From Bacilli bacterium (lineage in GTDB: Bacteria > Bacillota > Bacilli > RF39 > UBA660): 64,000 nucleotides of DNA. Made by a program: the position numbers and the translations under genes. Below are positions 1-7,898 of the stretch, piece by piece (the stretch's first letter is position 1; each line of letters begins with the position of its first letter). The notes beneath the pieces are model-generated. The model saw nothing but the letters and a program-made list of their open reading frames with translations. It ran no database searches and was not told the DNA's origin. Location of the stretch: the NCBI GenBank assembly GCA_017525855.1, contig JAFXSE010000118.1, positions 124,001 to 188,000 on the forward strand. The letters are read 5' to 3'.

Positions 1-891
1 TAAGTATTGAATGTATTGTAGAGTATCTCTTAACGTTTCATATCTATATCCTGATATTTCTAAGAATTCAGCAAGTTCTTCATCACTTTTAGCAATTTTT
101 TCTCTAGTTGGGATATATGTACTCATTTGTTTTATTCTTCCATCAATTAAGTTTATTGTTTTAGCATATCCTTCAAGTTTTGTTGTAAATTTAACTATAT
201 CTGAACCTTTAACCTTAGCATGTTCTTTGACTTCATCAATCTTTTCCCAAATAATTCTATGAAGATTTAAATATCTATGAAGTTGTCCTTTAAATTCACG
301 AATAAATACTTGTTCTTCTATATATCTTTCAATTTCATCAATTGATTTAGATTTATTATTAATAAAATAATATTTATCTCCACGAATAACATTATATTTA
401 TCATTTTTAAATTCAAAATATTTTTGTTTTTCTGTTTTTACAAGTAGATCTTGCATTTGTTCCTCTGTTGCTTTATCACAAACAATAAAATATGGATACA
501 CGTTTTTAATTCCAGCTAGCTCTTTAGGAACTGGTGCACCTAAACTAAATAAATAATTTAGTGCAGGTGATAAACTATTTTCATAATAATCTTGTACTTT
601 ATCAATATCTGAAAACAGTGTATCTTCTGTTACATTTTTATTATTTAATACAATTAATCCATCTTCAAATATCTTAACGCTTATTCCTACCCCAGTGGAA
701 AATGAAATAAATTCTTCTCCAGATACACCATATTCAATATTACCTATTTGAAGATTTTTTCTATGTTCATTCAACTCCTTTGAATCTAATTTTAATTCTG
801 ATTTAGAATCTCTTAAAAAATCATAAATTTCAGATAACTGTAACATAGTTCTCTGAAACCAACCACCTATATAAATATTACTAATTTTCAT
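1..891 (-). CDS. Hypothetical protein, C-terminus beyond window edge
   Basis: I do not recognise this protein. An uninterrupted reading frame of 297 codons runs from ATG at 891 off the left edge, so the C-terminus is missing. The start is supported by an AGGAAGG-type ribosome binding site, 12 bases after the stop of the upstream acetyltransferase gene, so the two are probably co-transcribed. The N-terminal half contains the beta-rich stretch 'GVGISVKIFEDGLIVL'. The second half is predominantly charged and helical, with 'HRIIWEKIDEVKEHAK' and 'KTINLIDGRIKQM'. The layout (beta N-terminal part, long helical pair) loosely recalls RMD1/YagE (DUF155) proteins, but that is only an impression. No signal peptide is seen. 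Confidence 0.7.
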   Translation of the reverse strand, partial: MKISNIYIGGWFQRTMLQLSEIYDFLRDSKSELKLDSKELNEHRKNLQIGNIEYGVSGEEFISFSTGVGISVKIFEDGLIVLNNKNVTEDTLFSDIDKVQDYYENSLSPALNYLFSLGAPVPKELAGIKNVYPYFIVCDKATEEQMQDLLVKTEKQKYFEFKNDKYNVIRGDKYYFINNKSKSIDEIERYIEEQVFIREFKGQLHRYLNLHRIIWEKIDEVKEHAKVKGSDIVKFTTKLEGYAKTINLIDGRIKQMSTYIPTREKIAKSDEELAEFLEISGYRYETLRDTLQYIQYL

Positions 892-903
892 TACTACACC
901 TTC

Positions 904-1344
904 CTAATCTATATTCTTGGTAAAAAATTTTGCATCCATAACTTCAAATCCATAGCTATGATAAAGTCCATGTGCTGCTTTTCTGAAATTCTTTGACCAT
1001 AATTCTACACATTTACAATTATGTTCTTTAGCAATTTTAAAACATTTATCTAGCATTCTTGTTCCAATATGTCCACGCCTTAATTCTGGTTTAACACATA
1101 CATGGTTTAATATTGCATAAGTATTCATATCCTCATAAATTGTTGGAATAATATTAATTTTTGCATGAGCAATAATTTCATTATTTAAAACACCTATAAT
1201 GTAAATCTGATTCTTGTCAGATTCATTTTCTTTATAAATTCTTTTAGCATATTCTAAATCAGTATTTTCATTAAAACATTCATTACACAATTGAATAATA
1301 CCTTCAACATCATCAAATGTAGCAATTTTAAATTCTACACTCAT
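904..1344 (-). CDS. GNAT family N-acetyltransferase
   Basis: This 146-residue protein is a single GNAT domain that transfers an acetyl group from acetyl-CoA to an unknown amine substrate. The acetyl-CoA binding motif A is clear at about residues 85-105: 'VCVKPELRRGHIGTRMLD' fits the R/Q-x-x-G-x-G/A loop. The C-terminal 'ALHLYxxYGFE' type motif appears as 'HGLYHSYGFE' near residue 128. The start has a strong AAAGGAGGG site 6 bases upstream. It is followed within 12 bases by the unknown gene that leaves the window. The substrate cannot be told from sequence. Confidence 0.9.
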   Translation of the reverse strand: MSVEFKIATFDDVEGIIQLCNECFNENTDLEYAKRIYKENESDKNQIYIIGVLNNEIIAHAKINIIPTIYEDMNTYAILNHVCVKPELRRGHIGTRMLDKCFKIAKEHNCKCVELWSKNFRKAAHGLYHSYGFEVMDAKFFTKNID

Positions 1345-1501
1345 AGTACCCTCCTTTAGCTTTACTTAATCTAATTATACTATAATTTTAAAAGCATTAA
1401 AATTTTTGTTAATTATTTTACATTTTTTTACGTATAAAACTATTATAAATTTTAAAAAATATTAGCCAAATTGTAGTATAAAAAATTTGCAGAAATATTA
1501 A

Positions 1502-1547
1502 CAAAAAATAATAAAAAATAGAGTAATACTATATACACTACTACTCT
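1502..1547 (-). terminator. Rho-independent terminator
   Basis: Read on the minus strand, a 9-bp stem (AGAGTAGTA / TATTACTCT, one G-T pair) at 1520-1547 is followed by a T-rich tract down to about 1502. It ends whatever is transcribed from the decayed gene at 1551-1785 and lies upstream of the acetyltransferase promoter region. Confidence 0.65.
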
Positions 1548-1550
1548 ACT

Positions 1551-1622
1551 TTAAAATATAAATAAACCACCTAGATATCCAGCGTGGCAATGGTAAGTGC
1601 AATAAAAAAATCCATATATCAT
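1551..1622 (-). other. Possible 23-residue Cys/His peptide ORF, doubtful
   Basis: An ATG directly after the TGA of the preceding broken frame opens a 23-codon frame reading MIYGFFYCTYHCHAGYLGGL plus three residues, ending just before a terminator. It has two Cys and two His. It has no convincing ribosome binding site of its own and sits in gene debris, so it may simply be a chance frame or the tail of the decayed gene next to it. Confidence 0.15.
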
Positions 1623-1785
1623 TCAGATTAATTTGATTTTGCGTAGCTTGTCTTTTTCTTCTTGAGTTATTGATAAATCTCCATTTTCTTCAAATCTTTA
1701 ATTTGTTCTCCTACTTTTTTATCAATAACACAACTCTACGATATATCACACAATTAAAAATATAGTCATTATCTTTCAAAATCAT
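1623..1785 (-). pseudogene. Decayed short gene of unknown function
   Basis: No intact frame crosses this stretch, but three overlapping minus-strand frames give protein-like text in order: MILKDNDYIFNCVIYRRV, then CVIDKKVGEQIKDLK, then ENGDLSITQEEKDKLRKIK. Two frameshifts (near 1735 and 1690) would join them into one protein of about 60-75 residues. A weak AAAAGG lies next to the first ATG. The family is not recognised. The neighbourhood (several hairpins, tRNAs on one side) suits a remnant of a small accessory gene. Confidence 0.4.
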
Positions 1786-1820
1786 CCTTTTACTTATAGT
1801 ATTACTTTTTGTAATACTAA

Positions 1821-1860
1821 AATAAAAGAAGCACCTAACTAAAACATAGCTAGGTGCCAA
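1821..1860 (-). terminator. Rho-independent terminator
   Basis: On the minus strand a 10-bp stem (GCACCTAGCT / AGTTAGGTGC with one G-T pair, positions 1831-1857) is followed by TTCTTTTATTTT. It is the second terminator-like hairpin downstream of the tRNA pair. Confidence 0.6.
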
Positions 1861-1876
1861 CCATTTATTGTTAACA

Positions 1877-1913
1877 CTGAACACTGCTAAATATTAAGTG
1901 TTCCTTTTTATTG
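1877..1913 (+). terminator. Hairpin with T-run on plus strand
   Basis: GAACACT (1879-1885) pairs with AGTGTTC (1897-1903), followed by CTTTTTATT on the plus strand. No plus-strand gene is visible upstream, so its role is unclear. It could equally be a leftover of rearranged sequence. Confidence 0.3.
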
Positions 1914-1940
1914 TATGCAAGTTTCCTTGACAAATACATA

Positions 1941-1971
1941 ATAAAATAAAAAAGAACTTTTTGCAAGTTCT
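1941..1971 (-). terminator. Terminator of the tRNA-Ile2/tRNA-Leu transcript
   Basis: On the minus strand AGAACTT (1971-1965) pairs with AAGTTCT (1959-1953) and is followed by TTTTTTATTTTAT. It lies about 40 bases downstream of tRNA-Leu and is the natural end of the tRNA operon. Confidence 0.75.
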
Positions 1972-2009
1972 CTATATTTAAAGTTCGAGCATTCGAACAG
2001 ATTTTTCAG

Positions 2010-2093
2010 TGGTGCGGGTAACAGGAGTTGAACCTGCATGTCATAGACACTAGATCCTAAGTCTAGCGCGTCTGCCAATTCCGCCATACCCGC
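2010..2093 (-). tRNA. tRNA-Leu (anticodon TAG)
   Basis: The minus strand folds into a cloverleaf with acceptor GCGGGTA / TACCCGC, a long class-II variable arm, T-loop GTTCAACTC and an encoded 3' CCA. The anticodon loop CTTAGGA has anticodon TAG, reading CUA/CUN leucine codons. The long variable arm confirms a leucine-type tRNA. It follows tRNA-Ile2 by four bases, so the two are co-transcribed. Confidence 0.95.
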
Positions 2094-2097
2094 ATCG

Positions 2098-2174
2098 TGG
2101 TGGACCCTATAGGACTTGAACCTATGACCGCCCGGTTATGAGCCGGATGCTCTAACCAACTGAGCTAAGGGTCC
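2098..2174 (-). tRNA. tRNA-Ile2 (anticodon CAT, lysidine type)
   Basis: Cloverleaf with acceptor GGACCCT / AGGGTCC and encoded CCA. The anticodon loop is CTCATAA, anticodon CAT. The acceptor start GGACC, the loop CTCATAA with A37-A38 and the GC-rich anticodon stem match Bacillus tRNA-Ile2, whose C34 is converted to lysidine by TilS so that it reads AUA. AUA codons are common here. Elongator tRNA-Met is the alternative but fits less well. Confidence 0.85.
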
Positions 2175-2217
2175 ATGACTACTTAATATTATCACATAAA
2201 TTTATAAGTTTCAAGAA

Positions 2218-3054
2218 CTATTTCAATTTTTTTTGAAAAATATTAGTAGTTTCTAAAGACTTAGTATCACCAGATAATTCACTATAAGTTTGACTCATAA
2301 TTTTTCTAGATTCCTTAATATCGTCTAAACACTTCATAAAAGCATATTCATCATGAGGATATGTGTATTGATAAACATCGTATCTATACTTATAAGCATC
2401 CTTCCTATCAATAGTTTCAAATTCATAATAATTATCACTACCAGGAAGCTTAATTAATTCAAATTGCGTATCAGTATCATAAACTCCTATAACAGCAACA
2501 GGACGTTCATCTACAAATCCCAATCTATAACCATATTGATATGTATCAGATAAAGCTTCAACTTCAGAAATATCATATCTATCTGGCATTTTCTCGAAAA
2601 TTAAAACACTCTTATGTTTCGGTATTTCCTTCTTTTTATTTGAATTATTATTCACAATAATACTTTTATCATATGAAACATTTAAAGCCCAATCCATTTT
2701 ATAAAATGAATTACTAATATGTTTTAACTCTTTCTTTTCCTCTTCTGTTTGTTTTACTAGTAATTTTTCTCTTTTAAGCTTTTCATAGCAATCACTAACA
2801 TTCTTCTTACTTTTAAAGTAGGAATAAAACAAATTATAAATTGGAAATGCCATCTTTACATGACTGTAATCTTTAGCGGTATCTTCAACATGACTATTAA
2901 TCATATCCCTTACCTGTTCACTATAATCTTTATCTACTCTATAACCATTATTTAAAATAGTTCTAATTATTTGTGAAATCTCATTTTCACGAAGAATAAG
3001 ACTCATAGATAAAGTAGTTATTTCTAAAAAACCACCAAGCATTAAATACATCAT
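2218..3054 (-). CDS. Hypothetical protein
   Basis: I do not recognise this roughly 278-residue protein. The N-terminus 'MMYLMLGGFLEITTLSMSL' is moderately hydrophobic. The middle (residues ~75-120) is highly charged and probably coiled coil. The C-terminal half is rich in Tyr/Asp, with 'YQYGYRLGFVDERPVAVIGV' suggesting beta strands. The ATG at 3054 is preferred because GGAG lies 7 bases upstream. An in-frame GTG one codon earlier is less likely. It follows a small membrane protein by about 12 bases, suggesting a two-gene operon. Confidence 0.75.
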   Translation of the reverse strand: MMYLMLGGFLEITTLSMSLILRENEISQIIRTILNNGYRVDKDYSEQVRDMINSHVEDTAKDYSHVKMAFPIYNLFYSYFKSKKNVSDCYEKLKREKLLVKQTEEEKKELKHISNSFYKMDWALNVSYDKSIIVNNNSNKKKEIPKHKSVLIFEKMPDRYDISEVEALSDTYQYGYRLGFVDERPVAVIGVYDTDTQFELIKLPGSDNYYEFETIDRKDAYKYRYDVYQYTYPHDEYAFMKCLDDIKESRKIMSQTYSELSGDTKSLETTNIFQKKLK

Positions 3055-3066
3055 CACAATTCTCCT

Positions 3067-3441
3067 TTAAAATATCGCCTTCATATAAGTAAATATTGAA
3101 GTTATTTGCCTATATTTTGCACTTTTATATTTGTTATCTTTAAAAATACCAGTTATTATCATTTCTTTATCTTTTATATTATATTTAGCTAAAGCAACTT
3201 CTTTTTCTTCAGCCATAAAAACTATTCCTTTATGATTAATATTAATTTTTCCCTTACTAATTATATTATTTTTAGTATATGTATAATCTATAGAATTATC
3301 TTTTCTGATAATAACAATCAATGAATCATCATTTTTATTATAAAACATATTTTTAAATGAAGTACTTGCCACTAAAGCAAACAACATAAAACTAATTAAT
3401 AATAAACTAAGTACAATCAATATAATCTTAAATATTTTCAT
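3067..3441 (-). CDS. Small membrane-anchored hypothetical protein
   Basis: A 124-residue protein with one N-terminal hydrophobic segment, residues 3-27 ('IILIVLSLLLISFMLFALVA'), followed by a mainly beta, Lys/Asn-rich extracytoplasmic part. It looks like a membrane-anchored surface protein with the tail outside. AAGGTGAG precedes the ATG. It is co-oriented and nearly contiguous with the unknown gene downstream. No family recognised. Confidence 0.75.
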   Translation of the reverse strand: MKIFKIILIVLSLLLISFMLFALVASTSFKNMFYNKNDDSLIVIIRKDNSIDYTYTKNNIISKGKININHKGIVFMAEEKEVALAKYNIKDKEMIITGIFKDNKYKSAKYRQITSIFTYMKAIF

Positions 3442-3484
3442 AACTCACCTTGTCATAAGAAGAAAAATAACTACCAATTGGTAA

Positions 3485-3913
3485 TTATTTATCAAGCATG
3501 TTCAACAAATTAATTTTAAACATATCTCTTTCAGGATTAGTTTTAGATATCATAACACCCTTATATGTAGAAAGTTCAGCTCTATGTCCCTCATCTAATA
3601 TACCCTCTGGTGTAATATTAGTAAGTAATATAATATGCTTATCTAAATATACAGTATAATGTAATCTAATTTCTCCATGAACCTTAGTAAATAACTCATC
3701 AGTTGGTAATTTTAACTCATAACTCTTAGTATTCAATTTACTATCCTCTTTTACAAGTTCACCTAAGAACTCTCCTTTACGAAGTCTTGGATAAAAATCA
3801 AATGTTAATTTTTTATAAGCTAACATGTTATACTTTCTTACAGATCTTTCTTTCTTTCTAAAATCATTTTCATCTAAGTATTCAAAAATATACATATTCT
3901 TTGCTTCAGTCAT
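3485..3913 (-). CDS. Hypothetical cytoplasmic protein
   Basis: A 142-residue soluble protein with no signal peptide or membrane segment. The sequence is mixed alpha/beta, with short motifs 'GEIRLHYTVYLDKHIILLT' near residue 82. The start is well supported by an AGGGGGC site. I do not recognise the family. It lies upstream of, and in the same direction as, the small membrane protein, and downstream of the gerM group, with no strong terminator seen between. Confidence 0.7.
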   Translation of the reverse strand: MTEAKNMYIFEYLDENDFRKKERSVRKYNMLAYKKLTFDFYPRLRKGEFLGELVKEDSKLNTKSYELKLPTDELFTKVHGEIRLHYTVYLDKHIILLTNITPEGILDEGHRAELSTYKGVMISKTNPERDMFKINLLNMLDK

Positions 3914-4009
3914 TTTAACGCCCCCTAACTCGTCTCATGCCTTGTATCTTCAAAGTAAACATATTATAGCACATTAACCGTATTTTGTCAACAAATGTCA
4001 AATATTTTT

Positions 4010-4957
4010 CTACTTTAAATCACTTAAAGACACCGTTTTTACATTTTCACCATCAACACTAAAAACAATACTAAGAACATCATAATTATCAAAAACAGAA
4101 TAACTGATACTATAAACAACTTCTTCCAAAATCTTATTATTCTTATCATAAAGATTGCTATTAAAGTCTAAAAAGAATACATTTTCTTCTTTATTATAAG
4201 AATTAAGTTTAACATCAGTATTTAAAAAACTCATAAGATTAGGTTCATAAATATAATTAGTAGTTAAAGAATCTATAATCACTTTAATTTTATCTTGATT
4301 ATCATTTACATACTTAGTAACAGGTACATAATAATTATTATTATCTATCTCTTCTAAATAATAAACCACTACTTTATGAATATCATTTCTTTTATCAAAA
4401 TTATATACTTTATTAATACCAATATTTTTAGTCAACGGATATTCTATTTTGTTTTTAGAATTAGGATATCTATCTAATAATTTACCCTCTACTTGTATAA
4501 AAATACCTTTTATATTTTTTAAACTAAATAGACTATATACAATACTTTCTATCTCTTTTTCTTCACTTTCCAAACCAACATTTAAAAACTCTTTTGAAAA
4601 ATTAATAGTTACATACTCTTCGTCATAATTAATATTTAATATTTTAGTCTTTCTAGGAATAGTACCTCTTAACTCATTAGGAAAAGAATTATTATTATGA
4701 ATTATTAAATTATTTAAAATGGCCTCTATTTCTTTTTCCTGACTATTTTCCGTTAATAAAATCTTACTCTTTACCAAATAGTTGTTTTTATTAAGTAAAT
4801 ATATATCATGCGTTCCAATACCAGTTACATATTCAAGTTCTAAATTAACATCCATCACATTTTCCTTATCAAAACAACCTATTATATATACAGTAAGAAA
4901 AACGAATAATGCTATAGATGTAATTAATATCTTTTTAAGAGCTTTTCTTCGTATCAC
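4010..4957 (-). CDS. gerM: GerM-like spore protein, lipoprotein with two GerMN domains
   Basis: This 315-residue lipoprotein matches GerM, a protein needed for normal sporulation and germination in Bacillus. An N-terminal hydrophobic segment ends in a lipobox-like 'VYIIGC' (Cys near residue 28). Two GerMN domains follow, at about residues 60-165 and 195-310. Each has the pattern of a helix-forming 'IEAILNNLI' or 'IKVIIDSLT' stretch, then 'VTINFSKEF' or 'VFFLDFNSNL', then a 'IVYSLFSLKNIKGIFIQVEG'-like closing strand. The start codon is GTG at 4957, 4 bases after AGGTGATT-type SD sequence. It sits directly downstream of gerE, the same pairing seen in Bacillus subtilis. Confidence 0.85.
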   Translation of the reverse strand: MIRRKALKKILITSIALFVFLTVYIIGCFDKENVMDVNLELEYVTGIGTHDIYLLNKNNYLVKSKILLTENSQEKEIEAILNNLIIHNNNSFPNELRGTIPRKTKILNINYDEEYVTINFSKEFLNVGLESEEKEIESIVYSLFSLKNIKGIFIQVEGKLLDRYPNSKNKIEYPLTKNIGINKVYNFDKRNDIHKVVVYYLEEIDNNNYYVPVTKYVNDNQDKIKVIIDSLTTNYIYEPNLMSFLNTDVKLNSYNKEENVFFLDFNSNLYDKNNKILEEVVYSISYSVFDNYDVLSIVFSVDGENVKTVSLSDLK

Positions 4958-5000
4958 AAAATCACCTACTAAATTGTATTCATAAAAATTTTTAATATTA

Positions 5001-5024
5001 CAAAAAAAAGAGAAAACTTCTCTT
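5001..5024 (-). terminator. Terminator at the end of gerE
   Basis: On the minus strand AAGAGAA (5024-5018) and TTCTCTT (5014-5008) form a 7-bp stem followed by TTTTTT. The stem overlaps the gerE stop codon. Confidence 0.75.
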
Positions 5025-5232
5025 AGTTAATGATTATTTCTCCTAATCTTATAAGCTCAACTACAGCACTTGCTCTTCCATTTACTCCAATCTTTTGCAT
5101 TACATTGGATATATGATTACGAACAGTTTTTTCACTAATCGAAAGTTCATCTGCTATCTCTTTAGTAGTCTTATTCTCTATAAGTTTAGAAAATATTTCA
5201 TTTTCTCTTGGTGTTAATATTTTCTTAGACAT
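5023..5232 (-). CDS. gerE: GerE-like LuxR-type HTH sporulation regulator
   Basis: GerE is a small DNA-binding protein that controls late mother-cell genes such as spore coat genes together with SigK. This 69-residue protein is a single LuxR/GerE-type helix-turn-helix with no receiver domain. The diagnostic block 'TTKEIADELSISEKTVRNHI' followed by 'SNVMQKIGVNGRASAVVELI' is close to Bacillus GerE along nearly its whole length (that protein is 74 residues). The start at 5232 is chosen because GAGGGG lies 8 bases upstream. An earlier in-frame ATG overlaps that site. Neighbours gerM and spoIIIAH fit sporulation. Confidence 0.9.
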   Translation of the reverse strand: MSKKILTPRENEIFSKLIENKTTKEIADELSISEKTVRNHISNVMQKIGVNGRASAVVELIRLGEIIIN

Positions 5233-5286
5233 AAAACATCCCCTCATACTTTTCTAATGTATTATATGAAAGGATAGATAAATAAG

Positions 5287-5787
5287 TTACTTTTTCTCAA
5301 ACTTAACAGTAATATACATCTTATTATCATATTCTGCTTGAATTAGTCTCATAACGTCATTAGCAAGCTTACTATCATGTTTAGAAGAAATACATACAGT
5401 ACTTACATTTGAATTATCTATTTTTACAAAACAACTTAGATTAAGTTTCTCTTTTAATTTCTTTTCAATACCCTCTTCCTTACCCTGTAATTCATTTAAA
5501 TATTTTAATTGTTCATATGCATTATTCTTTTCTTCAGTTGTTATTTTATCACTAGTTAATTGTTGTTGTAAGGCCGCCATTTTTTCAGTTCTTTCTTCTT
5601 CTAAACTTACCCTCATAGCTTCTATAGTTGATGAAGTACTTACTGTAGTTTTAACCTTTTCTTCAGTTTTCGTTGTTTTAGTTGCATCACTTCCTAGTAA
5701 TAATTCATTAGGCATTGTTACATAATAAATTCCTAGTACCAAAACCAAACTAAATAATGTTAAAAACCATAAATTATGTTTATTCAT
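5287..5787 (-). CDS. spoIIIAH: Stage III sporulation protein AH-like
   Basis: SpoIIIAH sits in the outer forespore (mother-cell) membrane and joins forespore SpoIIQ in the feeding-tube channel. This 166-residue protein has the expected layout: an N-terminal membrane segment (residues 7-26, 'LWFLTLFSLVLVLGIYYV'), a Ser/Thr/Lys-rich linker, then a YscJ/FliF-like domain from about residue 85 with 'CFVKIDNSNVSTVCI' and a final 'MYITVKFEKK' strand. A perfect GGAGGAAGAA site precedes ATG. The rest of the spoIIIA operon is not here; the gene stands alone next to gerE. Confidence 0.85.
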   Translation of the reverse strand: MNKHNLWFLTLFSLVLVLGIYYVTMPNELLLGSDATKTTKTEEKVKTTVSTSSTIEAMRVSLEEERTEKMAALQQQLTSDKITTEEKNNAYEQLKYLNELQGKEEGIEKKLKEKLNLSCFVKIDNSNVSTVCISSKHDSKLANDVMRLIQAEYDNKMYITVKFEKK

Positions 5788-5838
5788 TTCTTCCTCCTAT
5801 CATTTAATGATATGAAGAAAAAAAGTACTTTATGAATA

Positions 5839-7062
5839 CTATTTATTTAAATATTCTAAAGCACTAATTAAGGCAAGCTTTCCATATTCATATGTTAAAG
5901 ACCCTTGCATATATACAATATAAGGTTCTCTTAATGGACCATCACAACTAATTTCGATTGAAGATCCTTGAGTAAATGACCCAGATGCCATAACGACAGG
6001 ATCACTATATCCTGGCATATCCCATCCCTCAACTACTGAATTTGAGTCAATTGCACTAGCTTTTTGAATTCCAGAACAAAACTTAGTCATCTTAGAACTA
6101 TCACCAAAAGTAATATTTTGAACTATATCACTACGCAAATCACAATATCTAGGTTCAACACTATATCCCAATCTTTCCATGACTAAACTTGTAAGAATTG
6201 CAGTCTTTAAAGCACTACCAACAACACTAGGAGCCATAAATAAGCCTTGTAATATCTTCTTATTCATCCCCATTGAAGGACCTACTTCTAGTCCTTCACC
6301 AGGAAGAGTAAGTCTTTCTCCAACTAGCTCAATCAAATCACTTTTACCAGTAACATAAGCACCATTAGGAGTAATACCACCACCTAAATTTTTAATAAGA
6401 GACCCAACACAAATATCAGCACCAACCTCAATAGGCTCCCTATAATCAACAAACTCACAATAACAATTATCTACCATAATAATTACATCTTTTGAAACTT
6501 CTCGAATAACTTTTATTACTTTTTCTACTTTATCAATTGAAATACTCTTACGAGTAGAATAACCTTTAGATCTTTGTATTTCAATTACTTTAACTTTATG
6601 GTTAGAAAGATAATTCCTTATTTCATCATAATCAAAATCATCACGAACAAGTTCTATTTGATCAAAACTAATACCAAAACTCTTCAAAGATGAAGGATTA
6701 TCTTTAATACCAATAACTTCATCTAAAGTATCATAAGGTTTACCCGTTATACTCAAAAGTAAGTCCCCTGGTCTAAGAAGAGCAAAAAAGCAAACATTCA
6801 AAGCATGACTTCCAGATATAAACTGACCTCTAACTACACTCTTTTCAGATTTAAAAATATGTGAATAAATTCTTTCTATCTTATCCCTTCCAGTATCATT
6901 ATAACCATATCCAGTAGTTTCATTAAAATCACTCTCAACTACTTCTTCCTGATGAAAAGAATCAAGTACTTTCTTGCTATTAAAATAGACAATATCATCA
7001 ACACCCTTAAATTGTTCAGTTAATTCTTTTTCACATTCAGAAACAAAATCAACATAATTCAT
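5839..7062 (-). CDS. ynbB: YnbB-type PLP-dependent enzyme (Cys/Met lyase-like)
   Basis: A fold-type I PLP enzyme of the family annotated as cystathionine beta-lyase-like 'aluminum resistance' protein (Bacillus YnbB). The 407 residues are the usual length. The PLP lysine is in 'GSLIKNLGGG' near residue 225. Other family marks are the N-terminal 'TTGYGYNDTGRDKIERIYSH', the glycine-rich 'GSHALNVCFFALLRPGD' and the C-terminal 'GSFTQGSSIEISCDGPLR'. True function in this family is poorly established. The ATG at 7062 overlaps the stop of the SDR gene by one base (TAATG) and uses the GGAGG inside that gene's last codons, so translation is coupled. Confidence 0.9.
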   Translation of the reverse strand: MNYVDFVSECEKELTEQFKGVDDIVYFNSKKVLDSFHQEEVVESDFNETTGYGYNDTGRDKIERIYSHIFKSEKSVVRGQFISGSHALNVCFFALLRPGDLLLSITGKPYDTLDEVIGIKDNPSSLKSFGISFDQIELVRDDFDYDEIRNYLSNHKVKVIEIQRSKGYSTRKSISIDKVEKVIKVIREVSKDVIIMVDNCYCEFVDYREPIEVGADICVGSLIKNLGGGITPNGAYVTGKSDLIELVGERLTLPGEGLEVGPSMGMNKKILQGLFMAPSVVGSALKTAILTSLVMERLGYSVEPRYCDLRSDIVQNITFGDSSKMTKFCSGIQKASAIDSNSVVEGWDMPGYSDPVVMASGSFTQGSSIEISCDGPLREPYIVYMQGSLTYEYGKLALISALEYLNK

Positions 7063-7784
7063 TAACAACTACCTCCATCTACCCTTATTACACTTTGATT
7101 AATATATGAAGCATCATTACTACATAAGAATAAAACCACTTTACTAATCTCGTCAGGTTCTGCAAAACGTTTAAGAAGTATTTTTTCACTTTCTTCTTTA
7201 ATATAGTCTTCTCCTAAATCTTTATTCTTATCTGTCATAACCCAACCAGAAGCTACTGTATTTACCCTAATAGGAGCAAGTTCAACTGCTAAATTATTAG
7301 AAAGAGAAATTAAAGCAGCCTTAGAACAATCATAATCAGCACTATAAGTATAGAATGTATCTATTCCATTAGTTGAAGATATGTTTACAATTGATGAATC
7401 CTTAGACATTAATTTGGATGCGTATTTACAACATAAAAAAGCACCAACCAAATTAACATCATAAACTTTTATAAAATCATCTCGCATCTTATCAAGAAAC
7501 ACCCCATCATTATCAATACCAGCATTGTTAATTAAACAATCAAGACGTCCAAAATGACTTTTAACTTCTTCAAACATTTCTTTTACTTCATCTTCACGAG
7601 ATATATCACATTTAATAGAAATAGAATCCACTCCAAAACTCTTTATCTCATCAACCAATGATAAACTAACATCTACATTATTATGATAACAAACAACAAC
7701 ATCATAACCATTTTTTGCAAATTCTAGAGCAATACTTTTCCCAATACCCCCAGTAGCACCAGTAACTAAAACAACTTTATTCAT
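7062..7784 (-). CDS. SDR family oxidoreductase (FabG-like)
   Basis: A 240-residue NAD(P)H-dependent short-chain dehydrogenase/reductase. It shows the cofactor motif TGATGGIG (residues ~8-15), NNAG (~87), the catalytic Ser in 'IVNISST', and the YxxxK pair in 'YDCSK'. The closing 'YINQSVIRVDGGSC' is typical of FabG-like enzymes. The start at 7784 is chosen because GAGGG lies just upstream and SDR proteins begin a few residues before the glycine motif. Being translationally coupled to ynbB suggests they act on a common pathway. The substrate is unknown; it resembles Bacillus YmfI-type reductases rather than the fatty-acid operon FabG. Confidence 0.88.
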   Translation of the reverse strand: MNKVVLVTGATGGIGKSIALEFAKNGYDVVVCYHNNVDVSLSLVDEIKSFGVDSISIKCDISREDEVKEMFEEVKSHFGRLDCLINNAGIDNDGVFLDKMRDDFIKVYDVNLVGAFLCCKYASKLMSKDSSIVNISSTNGIDTFYTYSADYDCSKAALISLSNNLAVELAPIRVNTVASGWVMTDKNKDLGEDYIKEESEKILLKRFAEPDEISKVVLFLCSNDASYINQSVIRVDGGSC

Positions 7785-7825
7785 ATTATCCCTCATTTCT
7801 TGTATAATTATATCACAATAAACTA

Positions 7826-7863
7826 TAAATAAAAACACCTGAATAGTAAACCAATTCAGATGT
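7826..7863 (-). terminator. Terminator of the variable surface-protein gene
   Basis: On the minus strand ACATCTGAAT (7863-7854) pairs with ATTCAGGTGT (7844-7835), ten pairs with one G-T, then TTTTATTT. It ends the target gene and separates it from the SDR gene. Confidence 0.8.
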
Positions 7864-7898
7864 ATATTCATATAAACTTAACTAATAAATTAATATTT

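Noticed and set aside
11..262. 83-codon plus-strand frame at the left edge
   Set aside because: It is antisense to a 297-codon minus-strand frame that runs off the window and has a good start and ribosome site.
1981..2000. GTTCGA...TCGAAC palindrome as a LexA box or attachment site
   Set aside because: The half-site order is the reverse of the Bacillus LexA box, and no integrase or SOS gene is next to it.
2098..2174. Elongator tRNA-Met
   Set aside because: Anticodon CAT alone would allow it, but the acceptor stem and the CTCATAA loop match tRNA-Ile2, the lysidine type.
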